From a candidate division CSSED10-310 bacterium (lineage in GTDB: Bacteria > CSSED10-310): a DNA stretch of 64,000 nucleotides. The notes below the pieces were generated by a model. That model saw only the letters and a program-made list of their open reading frames with translations. It was not told the origin of the DNA and did not search any database. Below, piece by piece: positions 8,426 to 17,588 of this stretch; the first letter of the stretch is position 1; each line of letters opens with the position of its first letter. Both the position numbers and the translations under genes were made by a program. Where the stretch lies: assembly GCA_016931515.1 (NCBI GenBank), contig JAFGEQ010000009.1, positions 1-64,000 of the forward strand. Direction: 5' to 3'.

Positions 8426-8461
8426 CTTGGCTGCTGGCTGCTGGCTCTTGGCTGTTAGCTA
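8426..8461. repeat. Degenerate GGCTGCTGG repeat at a gene end
   Basis: The stretch repeats CTTGGCTGCTGGCTG with variation (CTCTTGGCTGTTAGCT). It ends at the stop of the downstream-facing methyltransferase gene. A related TTGGCTG/CAGCCAA sequence occurs at 22016-22070, also just beyond a gene end, which suggests a dispersed repeat family. Confidence 0.45.
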
Positions 8462-9241
8462 AGTCATCGCATCATAATGGGTCCGTTCGCCCAAAATCAA
8501 CCGCGTTTTCCGGCCGAGGAAGACCGTGTTGTCGGCAAACTGCCATCCATGCGAGACAACCCGGTCCAAAATTCCGTTCAATTCCTTTCGATAACGTGAT
8601 TGAATCATCGCATCCGTCACCCGATCCAGGAGCCGGGTTCCCTGTTTTTCCAGTGATTGATACCGTTTCACAGCCTGCTGCCGGTCATCCCGTTTTCCTC
8701 TGATAATAAACGTTTGATACTCGGTCATATTCAGATCTTGCAGAACATTCATTATCGCATGTCTCGACAGCATTGACTGAATGGTGTCGAGATTCAACAG
8801 CCGAGTAATCGATGAGTACCAGACAAACCAATCCCTGTGACAGGCCTGTTCATCGGTTTGCGCATCGCTGGTCATCTCGCTGATCAGAAACCAGCCCGTC
8901 GGGCGAAGCAGAGCCAATATCTGATCGATCGTTCTCATGAAGTCCGTCATATACTGGAGGGTGTTGCTCATTACGATCATGTCGAAACACTCCGGCTGAA
9001 AGGCCAGGTTCGTAAAGTCCATCAAACAAAAAGCGTTATTACTCTGCGAGAACGGAGCCGCCCCGGGTTCGTAAAAACGTTTGCTGATATCGATTCCGAC
9101 GACTCTGCCGCATTGTTTCAGACCCTGCCTGAGAATATCGATGAAATGCCCGTCGCAGGTGGCGACATCAAGAGTTCTTTGTGACGAAATATCACCCAGA
9201 ATTTCCGTATAAGATGAAACAATCTCCGGTTTCGTTCTCAT
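8459..9241 (-). CDS. Class I SAM-dependent methyltransferase
   Basis: The protein has 260 residues. The SAM-binding loop is DVATCDGHFI near residue 25, with a modified glycine motif, followed by the acidic strand end VVGIDIS. The later strands are FDMIVMSNTLQYM and LRPTGWFLISEM, as in Methyltransf_11/25 enzymes. Its start overlaps the stop of the kinase gene by four bases (ATGA), so the two are translated as a pair. The C-terminal 100 residues are helical and may bind the acceptor. A small molecule also handled by the kinase is a reasonable guess. Confidence 0.8.
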   Translation of the reverse strand: MRTKPEIVSSYTEILGDISSQRTLDVATCDGHFIDILRQGLKQCGRVVGIDISKRFYEPGAAPFSQSNNAFCLMDFTNLAFQPECFDMIVMSNTLQYMTDFMRTIDQILALLRPTGWFLISEMTSDAQTDEQACHRDWFVWYSSITRLLNLDTIQSMLSRHAIMNVLQDLNMTEYQTFIIRGKRDDRQQAVKRYQSLEKQGTRLLDRVTDAMIQSRYRKELNGILDRVVSHGWQFADNTVFLGRKTRLILGERTHYDAMT

Positions 9242-10239
9242 ATAAGCTTATTCAGCCTTAAATCACCTACGGACGTCAAATACCGGAAACAGGCGACGAT
9301 GTGCGCGACTTTCTGTCCCAGTTTTTTCCTATCGAATCGAGCGGTCCAGTTCGTCTGCCACAACATCCGGCCGATCTGCAGGAGTTCCAGGCTGCCGGAC
9401 GGCCATGGCAGCAGGGATTCATAACCCTGACGAAACGGAGCCAGCAGATCCCGGTACCGATCATCTCCGACTGTTTCCTGCAAATCCAGGAGCCCCATCG
9501 CCAGATCGTGCAGGCGATATCCGAGGATCGTGTCCTCAAAATCGAACGGCCGCAGTTTTCCGTGATCGACCTTGATGTTCTCATGCCACAAATCGCAGTG
9601 AATCACCCGGATATCGTCCGGGTCCAGACGCGTATACTCGCTATTGACATGCTCCCTGATTTCCAGCAGTTCGTCGCAATTTCCCGACTTAAGCATTTCA
9701 AGGATCTGCGGGCTGAACAGTAACTCAGGCTCTCCCCTGGACAGGTATCGATCGAAGCGCTGATTCGGGAAATTGCCCGGTAGGGTCCAGTTTTTTCCGT
9801 GAATGTGCAACTCCGAGAAAAGCCGGCCCATTTTCTCCAGATTTATTTCAGTCAAAGCATGCGCCAGCAGGCGGCCGTCGATCCATGTCATCAGAGTGGC
9901 GTGCCAGGTCCACCGGCCTTCCGGATCCGGCACCGGCAGAACGGTTCTGCCGTCCCGGGTGCGAACGATCTCCGGAGCCCCGATATCGGTGTCGCGATTT
10001 AATGCTTCCAGCCATGCGGCTTCGGCCAGCAGGTTGTCGTATGTCCGCCAGCCCGGAAATCCCATGCGCAGCACGAATCGGTTGCCATCCGAAGTATCGA
10101 CCCGAAACAGCGGGTTGGTGGCGAAGCAGAGCAGGTTCATATGCTGGATGTCCAGGTCGTATTGTTGCAGCGCCGACCGTGCGAGCCGGCCGATCCGGCG
10201 GATTCTTCCGAGATCAGTCAATTCTTTGAATTTCTTCAC
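9238..10239 (-). CDS. APH-fold phosphotransferase (aminoglycoside phosphotransferase family)
   Basis: The 333-residue protein starts at a GTG with GGGAGGTGAT just upstream. It carries the nucleotide-lobe pattern NPLFRV...RFVLRMG and then the catalytic loop VIHCDLWHENI near residue 213. The metal-binding motif PFDFED follows near residue 231. These are the Brenner-like and DFG-equivalent motifs of the APH/choline/homoserine kinase superfamily. A role in resistance is possible but not indicated by neighbours. The four-base overlap with the methyltransferase gene points to a joint pathway. Confidence 0.85.
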   Translation of the reverse strand: MKKFKELTDLGRIRRIGRLARSALQQYDLDIQHMNLLCFATNPLFRVDTSDGNRFVLRMGFPGWRTYDNLLAEAAWLEALNRDTDIGAPEIVRTRDGRTVLPVPDPEGRWTWHATLMTWIDGRLLAHALTEINLEKMGRLFSELHIHGKNWTLPGNFPNQRFDRYLSRGEPELLFSPQILEMLKSGNCDELLEIREHVNSEYTRLDPDDIRVIHCDLWHENIKVDHGKLRPFDFEDTILGYRLHDLAMGLLDLQETVGDDRYRDLLAPFRQGYESLLPWPSGSLELLQIGRMLWQTNWTARFDRKKLGQKVAHIVACFRYLTSVGDLRLNKLI

Positions 10240-10405
10240 ATCACCTCCCGATAGAACGCGGAACCGGTAACTGGATCCGATCTCTCACTCATTATATAGC
10301 TTACAGATCGATCCCGGTTAAACGACATGGCCGATATGTCACAGGAGTCTTTGGACTGGGGAGAGAAAGTTACAAAATCATTTTCTTTCTGACGATTACT
10401 TCAGC

Positions 10406-10411
10406 TATAAT
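10406..10411 (+). promoter_or_regulatory. -10 promoter element of the lipoprotein gene
   Basis: A perfect TATAAT lies 38 bases before the lipoprotein start, in the region between two divergent genes. The matching -35 region (TTCTTT or TTTCTT) is poor, so this is a tentative sigma70-type promoter. Confidence 0.35.
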
Positions 10412-10448
10412 CCTTTTAGTATATTCTTATCACCGGAGGGAACACGCC

Positions 10449-11018
10449 ATGCCCAATCATACAAGCATCCTCTCATCTGATCGGTTTCTGCGGGTTCGTC
10501 GAATGACTCCGCTCGTCCTGATTCTGCTGATTACCGCTGCCGGCATCTTCCAGGGCTGTGACGACGACGATCCGGTCGGACCGGCCGATCCCACTTCGAC
10601 GCCCGTTCCCTCGGCAACGCCGGAACCGACGATAACGCCGGAACCAACGGCCACCCCGGATTTCAGTGGCGCATGGTCGGGCGTCATATGGTCGACTCAT
10701 ATGGAAGACTGCACTGAAGGTCCGATTGTATTCGAAGTATCTCAGGACGCCGTCAACAATGGTCGGGCAACTTTCTGCATGTCTCGTTTTGATAGACCTG
10801 AACCGTTCACTATCGACGTTTCATTCGAAACACTGATTCAGGGCAATGGATTCCGGGCATACTACTCTGAGGGCGGTATTTTCGGTTTTTACTACTGGAC
10901 GATCGAAGGCTATTTCGAGTCACCTGACTTTATCCGCGGTAACTGGTCATACAATTCGGGAGAAGGCGGAGCGCATGGTGCCTATGGTTACGGCCACTGG
11001 ATGGCTGACCGGCGATAA
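10449..11018 (+). CDS. Secreted lipoprotein with Asp cluster and TP-rich linker
   Basis: A signal sequence ends in a lipobox-like IFQGC with Cys37. It is followed by four Asp residues and PVGP, then a proline/threonine linker with PEPT repeats up to about residue 73. The remaining 115 residues form an aromatic- and glycine-rich domain beginning DFSGAWSG. The Asp residues right after the lipidated Cys would act as inner-membrane retention signals in enterobacterial Lol rules, which may not apply here. GGAGGG precedes the ATG. The lipoprotein at 41284-41892 has the same CDDDDPVGP start but a different domain. The function is unknown. Confidence 0.8.
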   Translation: MPNHTSILSSDRFLRVRRMTPLVLILLITAAGIFQGCDDDDPVGPADPTSTPVPSATPEPTITPEPTATPDFSGAWSGVIWSTHMEDCTEGPIVFEVSQDAVNNGRATFCMSRFDRPEPFTIDVSFETLIQGNGFRAYYSEGGIFGFYYWTIEGYFESPDFIRGNWSYNSGEGGAHGAYGYGHWMADRR

Positions 11019-11041
11019 GCGATAGCGGAATGTCCGATTCG

Positions 11042-13093
11042 TCAGGATTTCCATCGTCGGTAATCTTCCGCTGTTTTCCGATCCGATTCAGCTTCCTCCT
11101 TCATATCGAGCATATCCAGACAGTTCGCGCGAACATCCAGCAGGTCCGCCATCAGTCCGGCGTTTTCCAGCGTGCCGTCCTTCCGAATCATCTCCTTCAG
11201 AATGGCAACCGCTTTGTTGAGCAGTGCCAGCGATTCCTCGCACCGGCCGGTATCCATCCGGAACCGGGCCATATTTCGCAGAAACAAGACGTACCGGGAC
11301 CGGACATAGGGGTGATCCGTCTGTTCCAGAATGCCGTCATGAGTAACTTCCGCCAGTGCGAAAAAATACTCCGCCTGATCATTTTTACCGAGTTGCGCCA
11401 ATGTCACCGCAATGGCGGCCGTCACCTTTGCCAGCAGCACCCGCTCGTTTACCTCGCCGCTCTCCGCCACTTTTTTCTGCGCGTCCGCCGCCTCCTTCAG
11501 ATACACCAGCCCTTCCGCCAGTCGTCCCCTCTCCGTCAGGCTGCTTCCCAGGTTGTAGGACGCCGTGGCCAGGCTGCGCAGGTATTCCCTGGAGTCATGG
11601 TCTATATCCAGGTTTCTGGCGATATTATAACTTTCACGGAATGCTCCGGCCGACGCATCCGGATCCTCCATCCGGCTCAGAATAATCCCCATGTTGCTGT
11701 AAGTGATCAGCATGTCGTTGTGAAACCTGACATCGCGGTACCGTGCCGGCGTTCGCTGCCGGAGATCGATCGCTTCACGGCAGTTTTCGAGCGCGTCTTT
11801 CAGTTCGTTGCGCTGGAGATGAACCAGGCCGATATCAGCGAACCGGTTCCCGATTGCGCACCACAGGTCCGTCCGGTTGTGGTACAGGATGAGCTCCCGT
11901 ATGATCTCCGCAGCCCGTCGGTGATGCTCCGCCGATGCTTTCATATCACCGCTGTCCATCATCAACCAAGCGATCCGGGTCAGCACTTTCTGCAACATGT
12001 CCAGCCAGTCCGGATCACCTTCAGCGGAGAGCTTTTTCAGAAGATCCTCGATCAGCATGTATAAATGAATGTCGTCGATGTATCCGGTTCCGGAATCCGT
12101 CAGTTCGGGTATCAGGCCTGTAACGCTGATCCGGTATTTTTTCAGCCTGCCTGAGATTTCATCCAGAAGACTCCGGGGATCATCCCATGTCAACCCGTCC
12201 AGAACGGATTTGCGGCCGGATCCATACGCCTTCCCCCGGGTCGTCGCCGGTGCCGGGAACGCGCCCGTCTGATGAGGAGCAGGCATCGGCTCCAGACCCA
12301 TCCAGTCAGTGCCCGTGACCTGATGGTATATCGATCGCATCCTGTCGAAAACATCCGTCATGCTTTCAGGACGGTCGGAGGGATTCAGTCTCAGGCATTG
12401 ACCCAGCAGCGTGATGAGTTCCTTTGGAGCCGGGCCGCGGCGGGACGGGCCACTCCTCATCTCCCCGAGCACCGTTCCTGCATGCGGTCCCAGGATCCAG
12501 CGGGGTTCACCCAGCCACATCATCATCACGACCAGTGCCCAGCTCCAGATATCCGTCGCCGGTGTGAGCGATTGTTCCTCCGCCTGCTCCGGTGAGCAGA
12601 ACTGCGGTGTCATGCCCCGGATCAGCCCGAAATCGGACACCCGCGCCCGGCCGTCTGTCTCCATCAGGATATTGGAGGGTTTGATGTCCTTGTGGATGAT
12701 ACCCTCTTTATGCGCTGCTGCAAGGCCTGATGCGGTTTCAAGAGCGATACGCAGCAGCATCTCCGTCGTTTCAACCCTGCCGGAGGTGATCCAGCGGTGC
12801 AGCGTTCCGCCCCCGACATAATCGGAAAACACAATAAACTGCCCGTCAACGAGCCGGAAGAACCGGGTTGGAACGAGATGCGGGTGATCACCGAGTTGCT
12901 GGGACACCCGGATTTCACGCAGCAGATCCCGTCTCAGCGATGCGGATTCAAGGCTGCCGGACAGAATGGTTTTGGCTGCGTACCGCATATTGTCCAGGGA
13001 GCGCCGGACAAGGTACACTTCACCGCCGCCGCCTGCACCCAGGAGTTTTTCAACAATGTAAACACCGAGAATGAGATCGCCGGGTTCGAACAT
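11042..13093 (-). CDS. Ser/Thr protein kinase with C-terminal TPR domain
   Basis: Starting at MFEPGD (13093), the protein has 683 residues. The kinase domain shows GAGGGGEV (residues 19-26), Lys41, catalytic loop HKDIKPSN (134-141), DFG (154-156) and SPEQ as the APE equivalent. Arg of the usual HRD is Lys, so activation-loop control may differ. From about residue 330 onward the sequence has repeated helical pairs (ASYNLGSSL, TYSNMGIIL, AVTLAQLG) typical of TPR repeats used for protein binding. No transmembrane helix is obvious. An in-frame upstream extension lacks features of the family. It probably phosphorylates partner proteins recruited by the TPR region. Confidence 0.85.
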   Translation of the reverse strand: MFEPGDLILGVYIVEKLLGAGGGGEVYLVRRSLDNMRYAAKTILSGSLESASLRRDLLREIRVSQQLGDHPHLVPTRFFRLVDGQFIVFSDYVGGGTLHRWITSGRVETTEMLLRIALETASGLAAAHKEGIIHKDIKPSNILMETDGRARVSDFGLIRGMTPQFCSPEQAEEQSLTPATDIWSWALVVMMMWLGEPRWILGPHAGTVLGEMRSGPSRRGPAPKELITLLGQCLRLNPSDRPESMTDVFDRMRSIYHQVTGTDWMGLEPMPAPHQTGAFPAPATTRGKAYGSGRKSVLDGLTWDDPRSLLDEISGRLKKYRISVTGLIPELTDSGTGYIDDIHLYMLIEDLLKKLSAEGDPDWLDMLQKVLTRIAWLMMDSGDMKASAEHHRRAAEIIRELILYHNRTDLWCAIGNRFADIGLVHLQRNELKDALENCREAIDLRQRTPARYRDVRFHNDMLITYSNMGIILSRMEDPDASAGAFRESYNIARNLDIDHDSREYLRSLATASYNLGSSLTERGRLAEGLVYLKEAADAQKKVAESGEVNERVLLAKVTAAIAVTLAQLGKNDQAEYFFALAEVTHDGILEQTDHPYVRSRYVLFLRNMARFRMDTGRCEESLALLNKAVAILKEMIRKDGTLENAGLMADLLDVRANCLDMLDMKEEAESDRKTAEDYRRWKS

Positions 13094-13207
13094 GCGTACC
13101 AGTCTAATCGCAACGGACGCCCGAAACAAACACATACCGAACACTGGCAGGTTCAACGATAGCGAAAAGAATGAATGATTAAATCTGCTTCAACGGATAA
13201 CTGTCGC

Positions 13208-14380
13208 TCAGGACTGAGACGCCGCCGGAACCCGGATCCCTGCCGAAACGATCGACATGGCAATCGCCACCAGCGTGCAGAACAGGAACACCACTTCGAA
13301 ACCGAATGTGATCCATGCATATCCCGCAATCAGCGAAATCGTCATCGACAGCAGGTGATCGATCGACACCGATGCCGACATCGCACCGGTTACATCCTCG
13401 GGTTTCTCGGCGATCTTCACCAGCCATGTCGTCCGCGCGGTTCGAAGCGAAAACAGCAGGTCATCCATGATGAAACAGGCTGAACAGATGATGATGAGTG
13501 GGAGTCCCGAAACCAGCATCGGAAATATCGTGTATGCCAGGCAGAATGTGGCGATGATCAATCCGTCCGCTATCAGGATTTTTCTCTCCCCGAGCCGATC
13601 AATGAGTTTTCCCAGCCAAGGTTTCACGATGATTCCCAATGATGCCGAAATCATCAAGATCCTGGCGATGTGCTCCGGCCGCAATTCCAGCACTTTAACG
13701 AGGAACCACGGAGCAAACGTGATAAATATCTGCTTCCTGACGCCGAACAGTGCCGCCAGCAGGTAATACCGGTTGTACCGCCGCTTCAACGCGAACATCT
13801 GCCGTTTCCGGGTGCGAAGCCGTGCGGAATCTTTGAGGGTGAAATATGCGGCGCCTCCGATCAGCATGGTCGCGCCGCCGATGAAAAACAGGCGGTCGTA
13901 CCGGAACTCGAACAGGAAGGGATACAGCATGACGAACAGGGATCCGGTGATCATGCCGATCGAACGCAGGCCGTTCATCCGCCCAAGACTGTGCCCGGTT
14001 CCCTTTGCCAGACCGATATCCAGAGAAACCCGTTCGATCAGGACAAGCTGGATATGCGTTCCCATCGACCAGACGAACAGCCACCAGACCATTGACGGCG
14101 CGGAATTGCCCGATAAACCCATCCCGAACATTCCGATGGCTGCCGACAGGCAGGAAACACCCAGCAGGTTGACTTCCTTCATGAAGAAAAAAATCCCGAT
14201 CGACAGTGTCACCAGCAGCCCCGGCAGTTCCCGGGGCACTTCGAGCCACCCGCGCTGCTGGGCGGTAAAGTCGAATATATCGACCAGGTAATTGTTGAAT
14301 ATCGCGTTCCGGATGGAAGATCCGAAAGCGAAAATAATAAGAGCTGAAGCGAAAATGATGACGGTACGACGATTACTCAC
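13208..14380 (-). CDS. Major facilitator superfamily transporter
   Basis: The protein has about 390 residues from a GTG at 14380, the last plausible start before the first hydrophobic helix. It has around 12 predicted membrane segments, with a central charged loop (ARLRTRKRQMFALKRRYN). Motif-A-like GKLIDRLGERK is in the second half. Earlier in-frame codons run through the tandem repeat at 14428-14527 and give a low-complexity proline stretch, so they are probably not translated. The substrate is unknown. It may not be co-transcribed with the ABC exporter genes upstream because the repeat separates them. Confidence 0.8.
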   Translation of the reverse strand: MSNRRTVIIFASALIIFAFGSSIRNAIFNNYLVDIFDFTAQQRGWLEVPRELPGLLVTLSIGIFFFMKEVNLLGVSCLSAAIGMFGMGLSGNSAPSMVWWLFVWSMGTHIQLVLIERVSLDIGLAKGTGHSLGRMNGLRSIGMITGSLFVMLYPFLFEFRYDRLFFIGGATMLIGGAAYFTLKDSARLRTRKRQMFALKRRYNRYYLLAALFGVRKQIFITFAPWFLVKVLELRPEHIARILMISASLGIIVKPWLGKLIDRLGERKILIADGLIIATFCLAYTIFPMLVSGLPLIIICSACFIMDDLLFSLRTARTTWLVKIAEKPEDVTGAMSASVSIDHLLSMTISLIAGYAWITFGFEVVFLFCTLVAIAMSIVSAGIRVPAASQS

Positions 14381-14427
14381 AGTGGATCTGATAGTTCTTT
14401 TTGGGGGATAGGTCAAGGTTAAAGGGG

Positions 14428-14527
14428 AATTGGGATCTGGGGGAATTGGGATCTGGGGGAATTGGGATCTGGGGGAATTGGGATCTGGGGGAATAGGACC
14501 TATGGGACTTATAGGACTTATAGGACA
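14428..14527. repeat. Tandem repeat: four 16-bp units plus four 9-bp units
   Basis: Four perfect copies of AATTGGGATCTGGGGG run from 14428 to 14491. They are followed directly by the 9-mers AATAGGACC, TATGGGACT, TATAGGACT and TATAGGACA up to 14527. The 9-mers recur at 21014-21058. The array lies between the ABC permease and MFS genes. Confidence 0.9.
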
Positions 14528-14555
14528 GTTTTGGGGAGGAGGAGTTGAAGGAAGT

Positions 14556-15728
14556 CTATAATCCCCGCAAAGCCCCGGCCACTGGTACGCGGGCCGCCCT
14601 GAACGCCGGCACCAGGCCGCCGAAAAAGCCCATAAACAGCGCAAACACAAGTCCCTGAACCATAATCGGCAGGGTAACATCGAAAGCAAACGACATGTGC
14701 GAAAAGGTCTGCCAGTTCATCGTCGAAGCGACTTTTCCGTTAATCGGAAGGATCACGATCAATCCCAGAATACCGCCAAGCCCAGCAATGAAAAGCGATT
14801 CCATCAGGAAAGACACAATGATATTGCCGCTTCTGAAACCGATTGCCCGCAGCGTAGCAATCTCGTGAGTCCTGGCCGACACCATTGCGTACATGGTGTT
14901 CAGCGCTCCAAATACTGCGCCGATACCCATCACGAACGCCACCAGAAATCCAAGAACCCGGATCATCGTCGCAACCATCTGGGACTGTTTCGCGTAATAC
15001 TCGGGTTCCCGGTAGACCGTGACCGTCAACCGGGGATCCGTCGACACTACGTCTTTGAAGTCCGACAGCGCATCCGGTGAAACCAGTGCTGCAGTCATTG
15101 ACTGGAAGATGTTCTCAGGCCGCTGAAATGTCTGATTCAGGATGGACGCATCGCACCAGAGCTCGGAATCGAATGCCGTGCCTCCGGCATCCATGATGCC
15201 TACAACCGTCCAGGTCGCTCCACCCAGTTTCACCGTGTCCCCCAAATCGAGATTGCGGTATTTCAATGCCGCGTTTTTACCCGCAACAAGCTCCGGCAAT
15301 CCGGTTCGGAAGAACCGTCCCGCTGCAATCCGGACATTTTGACGCACTTCCAGCGCCTGATCGGATACTCCCCGCACCTGCACATTGGCGTCTGTTCCTG
15401 TTTCTTTCAACTGGAATGCGGCAATGACAACCACTTCAGGGCTGATGACCGGACGGCCATCCCCATTTCTCAGTACCTGCGGAGCATCTCCCATAATTTT
15501 GACCTGGTCGAGGGTCAGCACACTTTCCATTTCAGCACCGGCACCTCCACGCAATATCATCGCGTTCCGTTCCAATCCCGACGACACCAGTGTTTTTTGA
15601 AAACCCTGGGCCATCGCCATAACGGCGACGAACACAGCCACGACCCCGGCGATCGACAGGATCGCCACCAGCGCCGACACCCATCTCAACCGGATGCTCC
15701 TGATGTTGTAAATCAACGGCACTGACAT
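14556..15728 (-). CDS. ABC transporter permease (FtsX/MacB family), second subunit
   Basis: The ATG at 15728 has GAGGAGG upstream, and the stop of the preceding permease gene lies just before it. The 390-residue protein has one N-terminal membrane helix, a large periplasmic domain (about residues 50-260) and three C-terminal helices. The C-terminal FtsX core reads ISARTHEIATLRAIGF-like: SARTHEIATLRAIGF. This is the architecture of MacB/LolC-type permeases that couple ATP hydrolysis to periplasmic work rather than direct membrane passage. It forms an operon with a second permease, an ATPase and a MacA-type adaptor. Confidence 0.9.
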   Translation of the reverse strand: MSVPLIYNIRSIRLRWVSALVAILSIAGVVAVFVAVMAMAQGFQKTLVSSGLERNAMILRGGAGAEMESVLTLDQVKIMGDAPQVLRNGDGRPVISPEVVVIAAFQLKETGTDANVQVRGVSDQALEVRQNVRIAAGRFFRTGLPELVAGKNAALKYRNLDLGDTVKLGGATWTVVGIMDAGGTAFDSELWCDASILNQTFQRPENIFQSMTAALVSPDALSDFKDVVSTDPRLTVTVYREPEYYAKQSQMVATMIRVLGFLVAFVMGIGAVFGALNTMYAMVSARTHEIATLRAIGFRSGNIIVSFLMESLFIAGLGGILGLIVILPINGKVASTMNWQTFSHMSFAFDVTLPIMVQGLVFALFMGFFGGLVPAFRAARVPVAGALRGL

Positions 15729-15730
15729 GG

Positions 15731-16870
15731 CTAAACCCTCCTCATGGCGTCGACAATCCGCAGCCGCATTGCCAGCATTGCGGGGATGATCCCGGCCGCC
15801 ACGCCAACCAGAACAGTCAGCCCGACTCCCAGCAGCATGTTCCGGCCGGACAGATAAAACAAAGGCAACATTCCACCGGTGGGATCCCCGTTCAATGTAA
15901 AAAGTTTGCACATCAGCAATCCGAGAAGACCCCCGGTCATGGCATAGGCCAGGGATTCGATCAGGACCTGGGCCAGGATCAATGTGTCAGAGAAACCGAT
16001 TGTCTTAAGCACCGCGATTTCCGGTGTGCGTTCGCGCACCGACATCGCCATGTTGCTGCCGGTGATCAGCAGCAGCGTAAAAAACACGACCGCGCCGACA
16101 GACAGCATGATCAGCTTGATATTCCCGAACTGATTCACGAAACCCGCTGCGAACGCTTTCTCCGTTTCGGTCGTCGTCTCGTTCGGAGAATTTTCGAAAC
16201 GCCCGTCAATCGCCTTCGATACCTCCGCCGCCCGATCCGGGTCATCCACCTTCACGGTATACCAACCGACTTCGCCCTTACCCCATGACCGGCGCTCCTC
16301 GAGATATTTTCCATGAAACCAGAACTGGGTCGTATCGTCTTCCCGGCGGTTCCCGTCATAGACCCCGCAGAGGTTGAACTCCCACGTGCCCCCGAAAATT
16401 GTGGCGCGCAGCGGGATGCGGTCACCGATCTTCCAGCCGAAACGCTCCATCAGCTTCCGGCCGGCAATACAGCCCTGCCGATCTTTCAGGAATGACTCCC
16501 AGTGATCATCCGGCACGTTATATTCCGGATACATATCCCGCCAGGTTTCGGTTTCGATGGAGAATTGCGGAAAGAAATTGCGCTCGTCCTGGTAGACGCC
16601 TCCGAACCAGGTCGCGTACGTAACCGCGTTGACGCCCGGAATCTGGAGAAGCTGCTCCTTGTAGGACACTGGCAGCGGCATGATCAGGGAGATGCGGTTG
16701 CGCACGACCAGCCGGTCGGCACCGGCAACGTCAATGCCCTGGCTGAAGGCTGCGGAGATGGTTACGAGCAGGCCGAACAGGAACAGGGCGACGGCAAACG
16801 ATGCGACTGTCAGGATCGTCCGCATCCGTTTTCGTTTCAGATTGGCGAAAAAAAGCCGGAGGAATTTCAT
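15731..16870 (-). CDS. ABC transporter permease (FtsX/MacB family), first subunit
   Basis: Starting at ATG 16870 (MKFLRLFFANL, GGAG eight bases upstream), the protein has 379 residues. It shows the same layout as its downstream partner: one N-terminal helix, a periplasmic domain and three C-terminal helices, with the core VRERTPEIAVLKTIGF. The start lies one base after the TGA of the ATPase gene, so translation is coupled. Two separate permeases encoded side by side would pair as a heterodimer, as in LolC/LolE. The substrate could be a lipoprotein, peptide or drug. Confidence 0.9.
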   Translation of the reverse strand: MKFLRLFFANLKRKRMRTILTVASFAVALFLFGLLVTISAAFSQGIDVAGADRLVVRNRISLIMPLPVSYKEQLLQIPGVNAVTYATWFGGVYQDERNFFPQFSIETETWRDMYPEYNVPDDHWESFLKDRQGCIAGRKLMERFGWKIGDRIPLRATIFGGTWEFNLCGVYDGNRREDDTTQFWFHGKYLEERRSWGKGEVGWYTVKVDDPDRAAEVSKAIDGRFENSPNETTTETEKAFAAGFVNQFGNIKLIMLSVGAVVFFTLLLITGSNMAMSVRERTPEIAVLKTIGFSDTLILAQVLIESLAYAMTGGLLGLLMCKLFTLNGDPTGGMLPLFYLSGRNMLLGVGLTVLVGVAAGIIPAMLAMRLRIVDAMRRV

Positions 16871-16871
16871 A

Positions 16872-17588
16872 TCAATTGCTCCGTTGCCCGTTCGTCCACA
16901 ACACGCCTTTTTCAAGGTGGAGCGTGGTTCCGGCCCGTTCCGCCGCCACCGGATCATGGGTGACCATGAGCACGGTCTTGCCGTATTCCGTCACCAGGCG
17001 GTTCAGGAGGTCCAGGATTTCATTGGCGCTGGAGCGATCGAGATCACCGGTGGGTTCGTCGCAGAGCAGGAAGGTCGGATCGGAAACGATGGCACGGGCG
17101 ATGGTCACGCGCTGTTCCTGGCCGCCGCTCAACTGGCGCGGATAGTGGTCCATCCGGTCCGTCAGCCCGACGATGCCGAGTGCGGTTTCAACGTGCTTGC
17201 GGCGCTCGGTCCTGGACAGACCGGTCAGCAGCAGCGGGAGTTCCACGTTCTGATAAGCGGTGAGAACCGGAATCAGGTTGTAGAGTTGAAAGATGAACCC
17301 GACATGCTCTGCGCGCCAGTCGGTCAACTGCTTGCGTGAGAGTTTCGCGATATCACGCCCATCAATGGTTATCGAGCCGGACGTCGGCAAATCGAGGCCG
17401 CCGATCAGGTTCAGCAGGGTGGTCTTGCCGGAGCCGCTCGGTCCCATGAATGCAACGAATTCCCCTTTGCCGATCGAGAGATCGACGTCCGTCAACACCT
17501 CGATCGCCTCGCTTCCGCGATAATACGTTTTATTCAACTGTCTGATCTCTATCAGATTACCGTTGTTTCGACTGTTCACCGTTATCAT
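16872..17588 (-). CDS. ABC transporter ATP-binding protein (LolD/MacB type)
   Basis: The 238-residue protein has the Walker A motif GPSGSGKTT near residue 49, Q-loop FIFQLYNL, signature LSGGQEQR, Walker B LLCDEPTGDLD and the switch histidine in VTHD. DEPTGDLD and a short domain without membrane segments are typical of the LolD/MacB/FtsE branch. Its ATG overlaps the TGA of the adaptor gene (ATGA). The subunit would power the two permeases encoded immediately downstream. Confidence 0.95.
   Translation of the reverse strand: MITVNSRNNGNLIEIRQLNKTYYRGSEAIEVLTDVDLSIGKGEFVAFMGPSGSGKTTLLNLIGGLDLPTSGSITIDGRDIAKLSRKQLTDWRAEHVGFIFQLYNLIPVLTAYQNVELPLLLTGLSRTERRKHVETALGIVGLTDRMDHYPRQLSGGQEQRVTIARAIVSDPTFLLCDEPTGDLDRSSANEILDLLNRLVTEYGKTVLMVTHDPVAAERAGTTLHLEKGVLWTNGQRSN

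Noticed and set aside
11030-12064. Long open frame (344 codons) on the plus strand
   Set aside because: It is antisense to the TPR half of the Ser/Thr kinase gene and has no family pattern; open antisense frames are common at this base composition.
14428-14491. Repeat array considered as CRISPR
   Set aside because: The 16-bp units are directly joined with no variable spacers and no cas genes are nearby.
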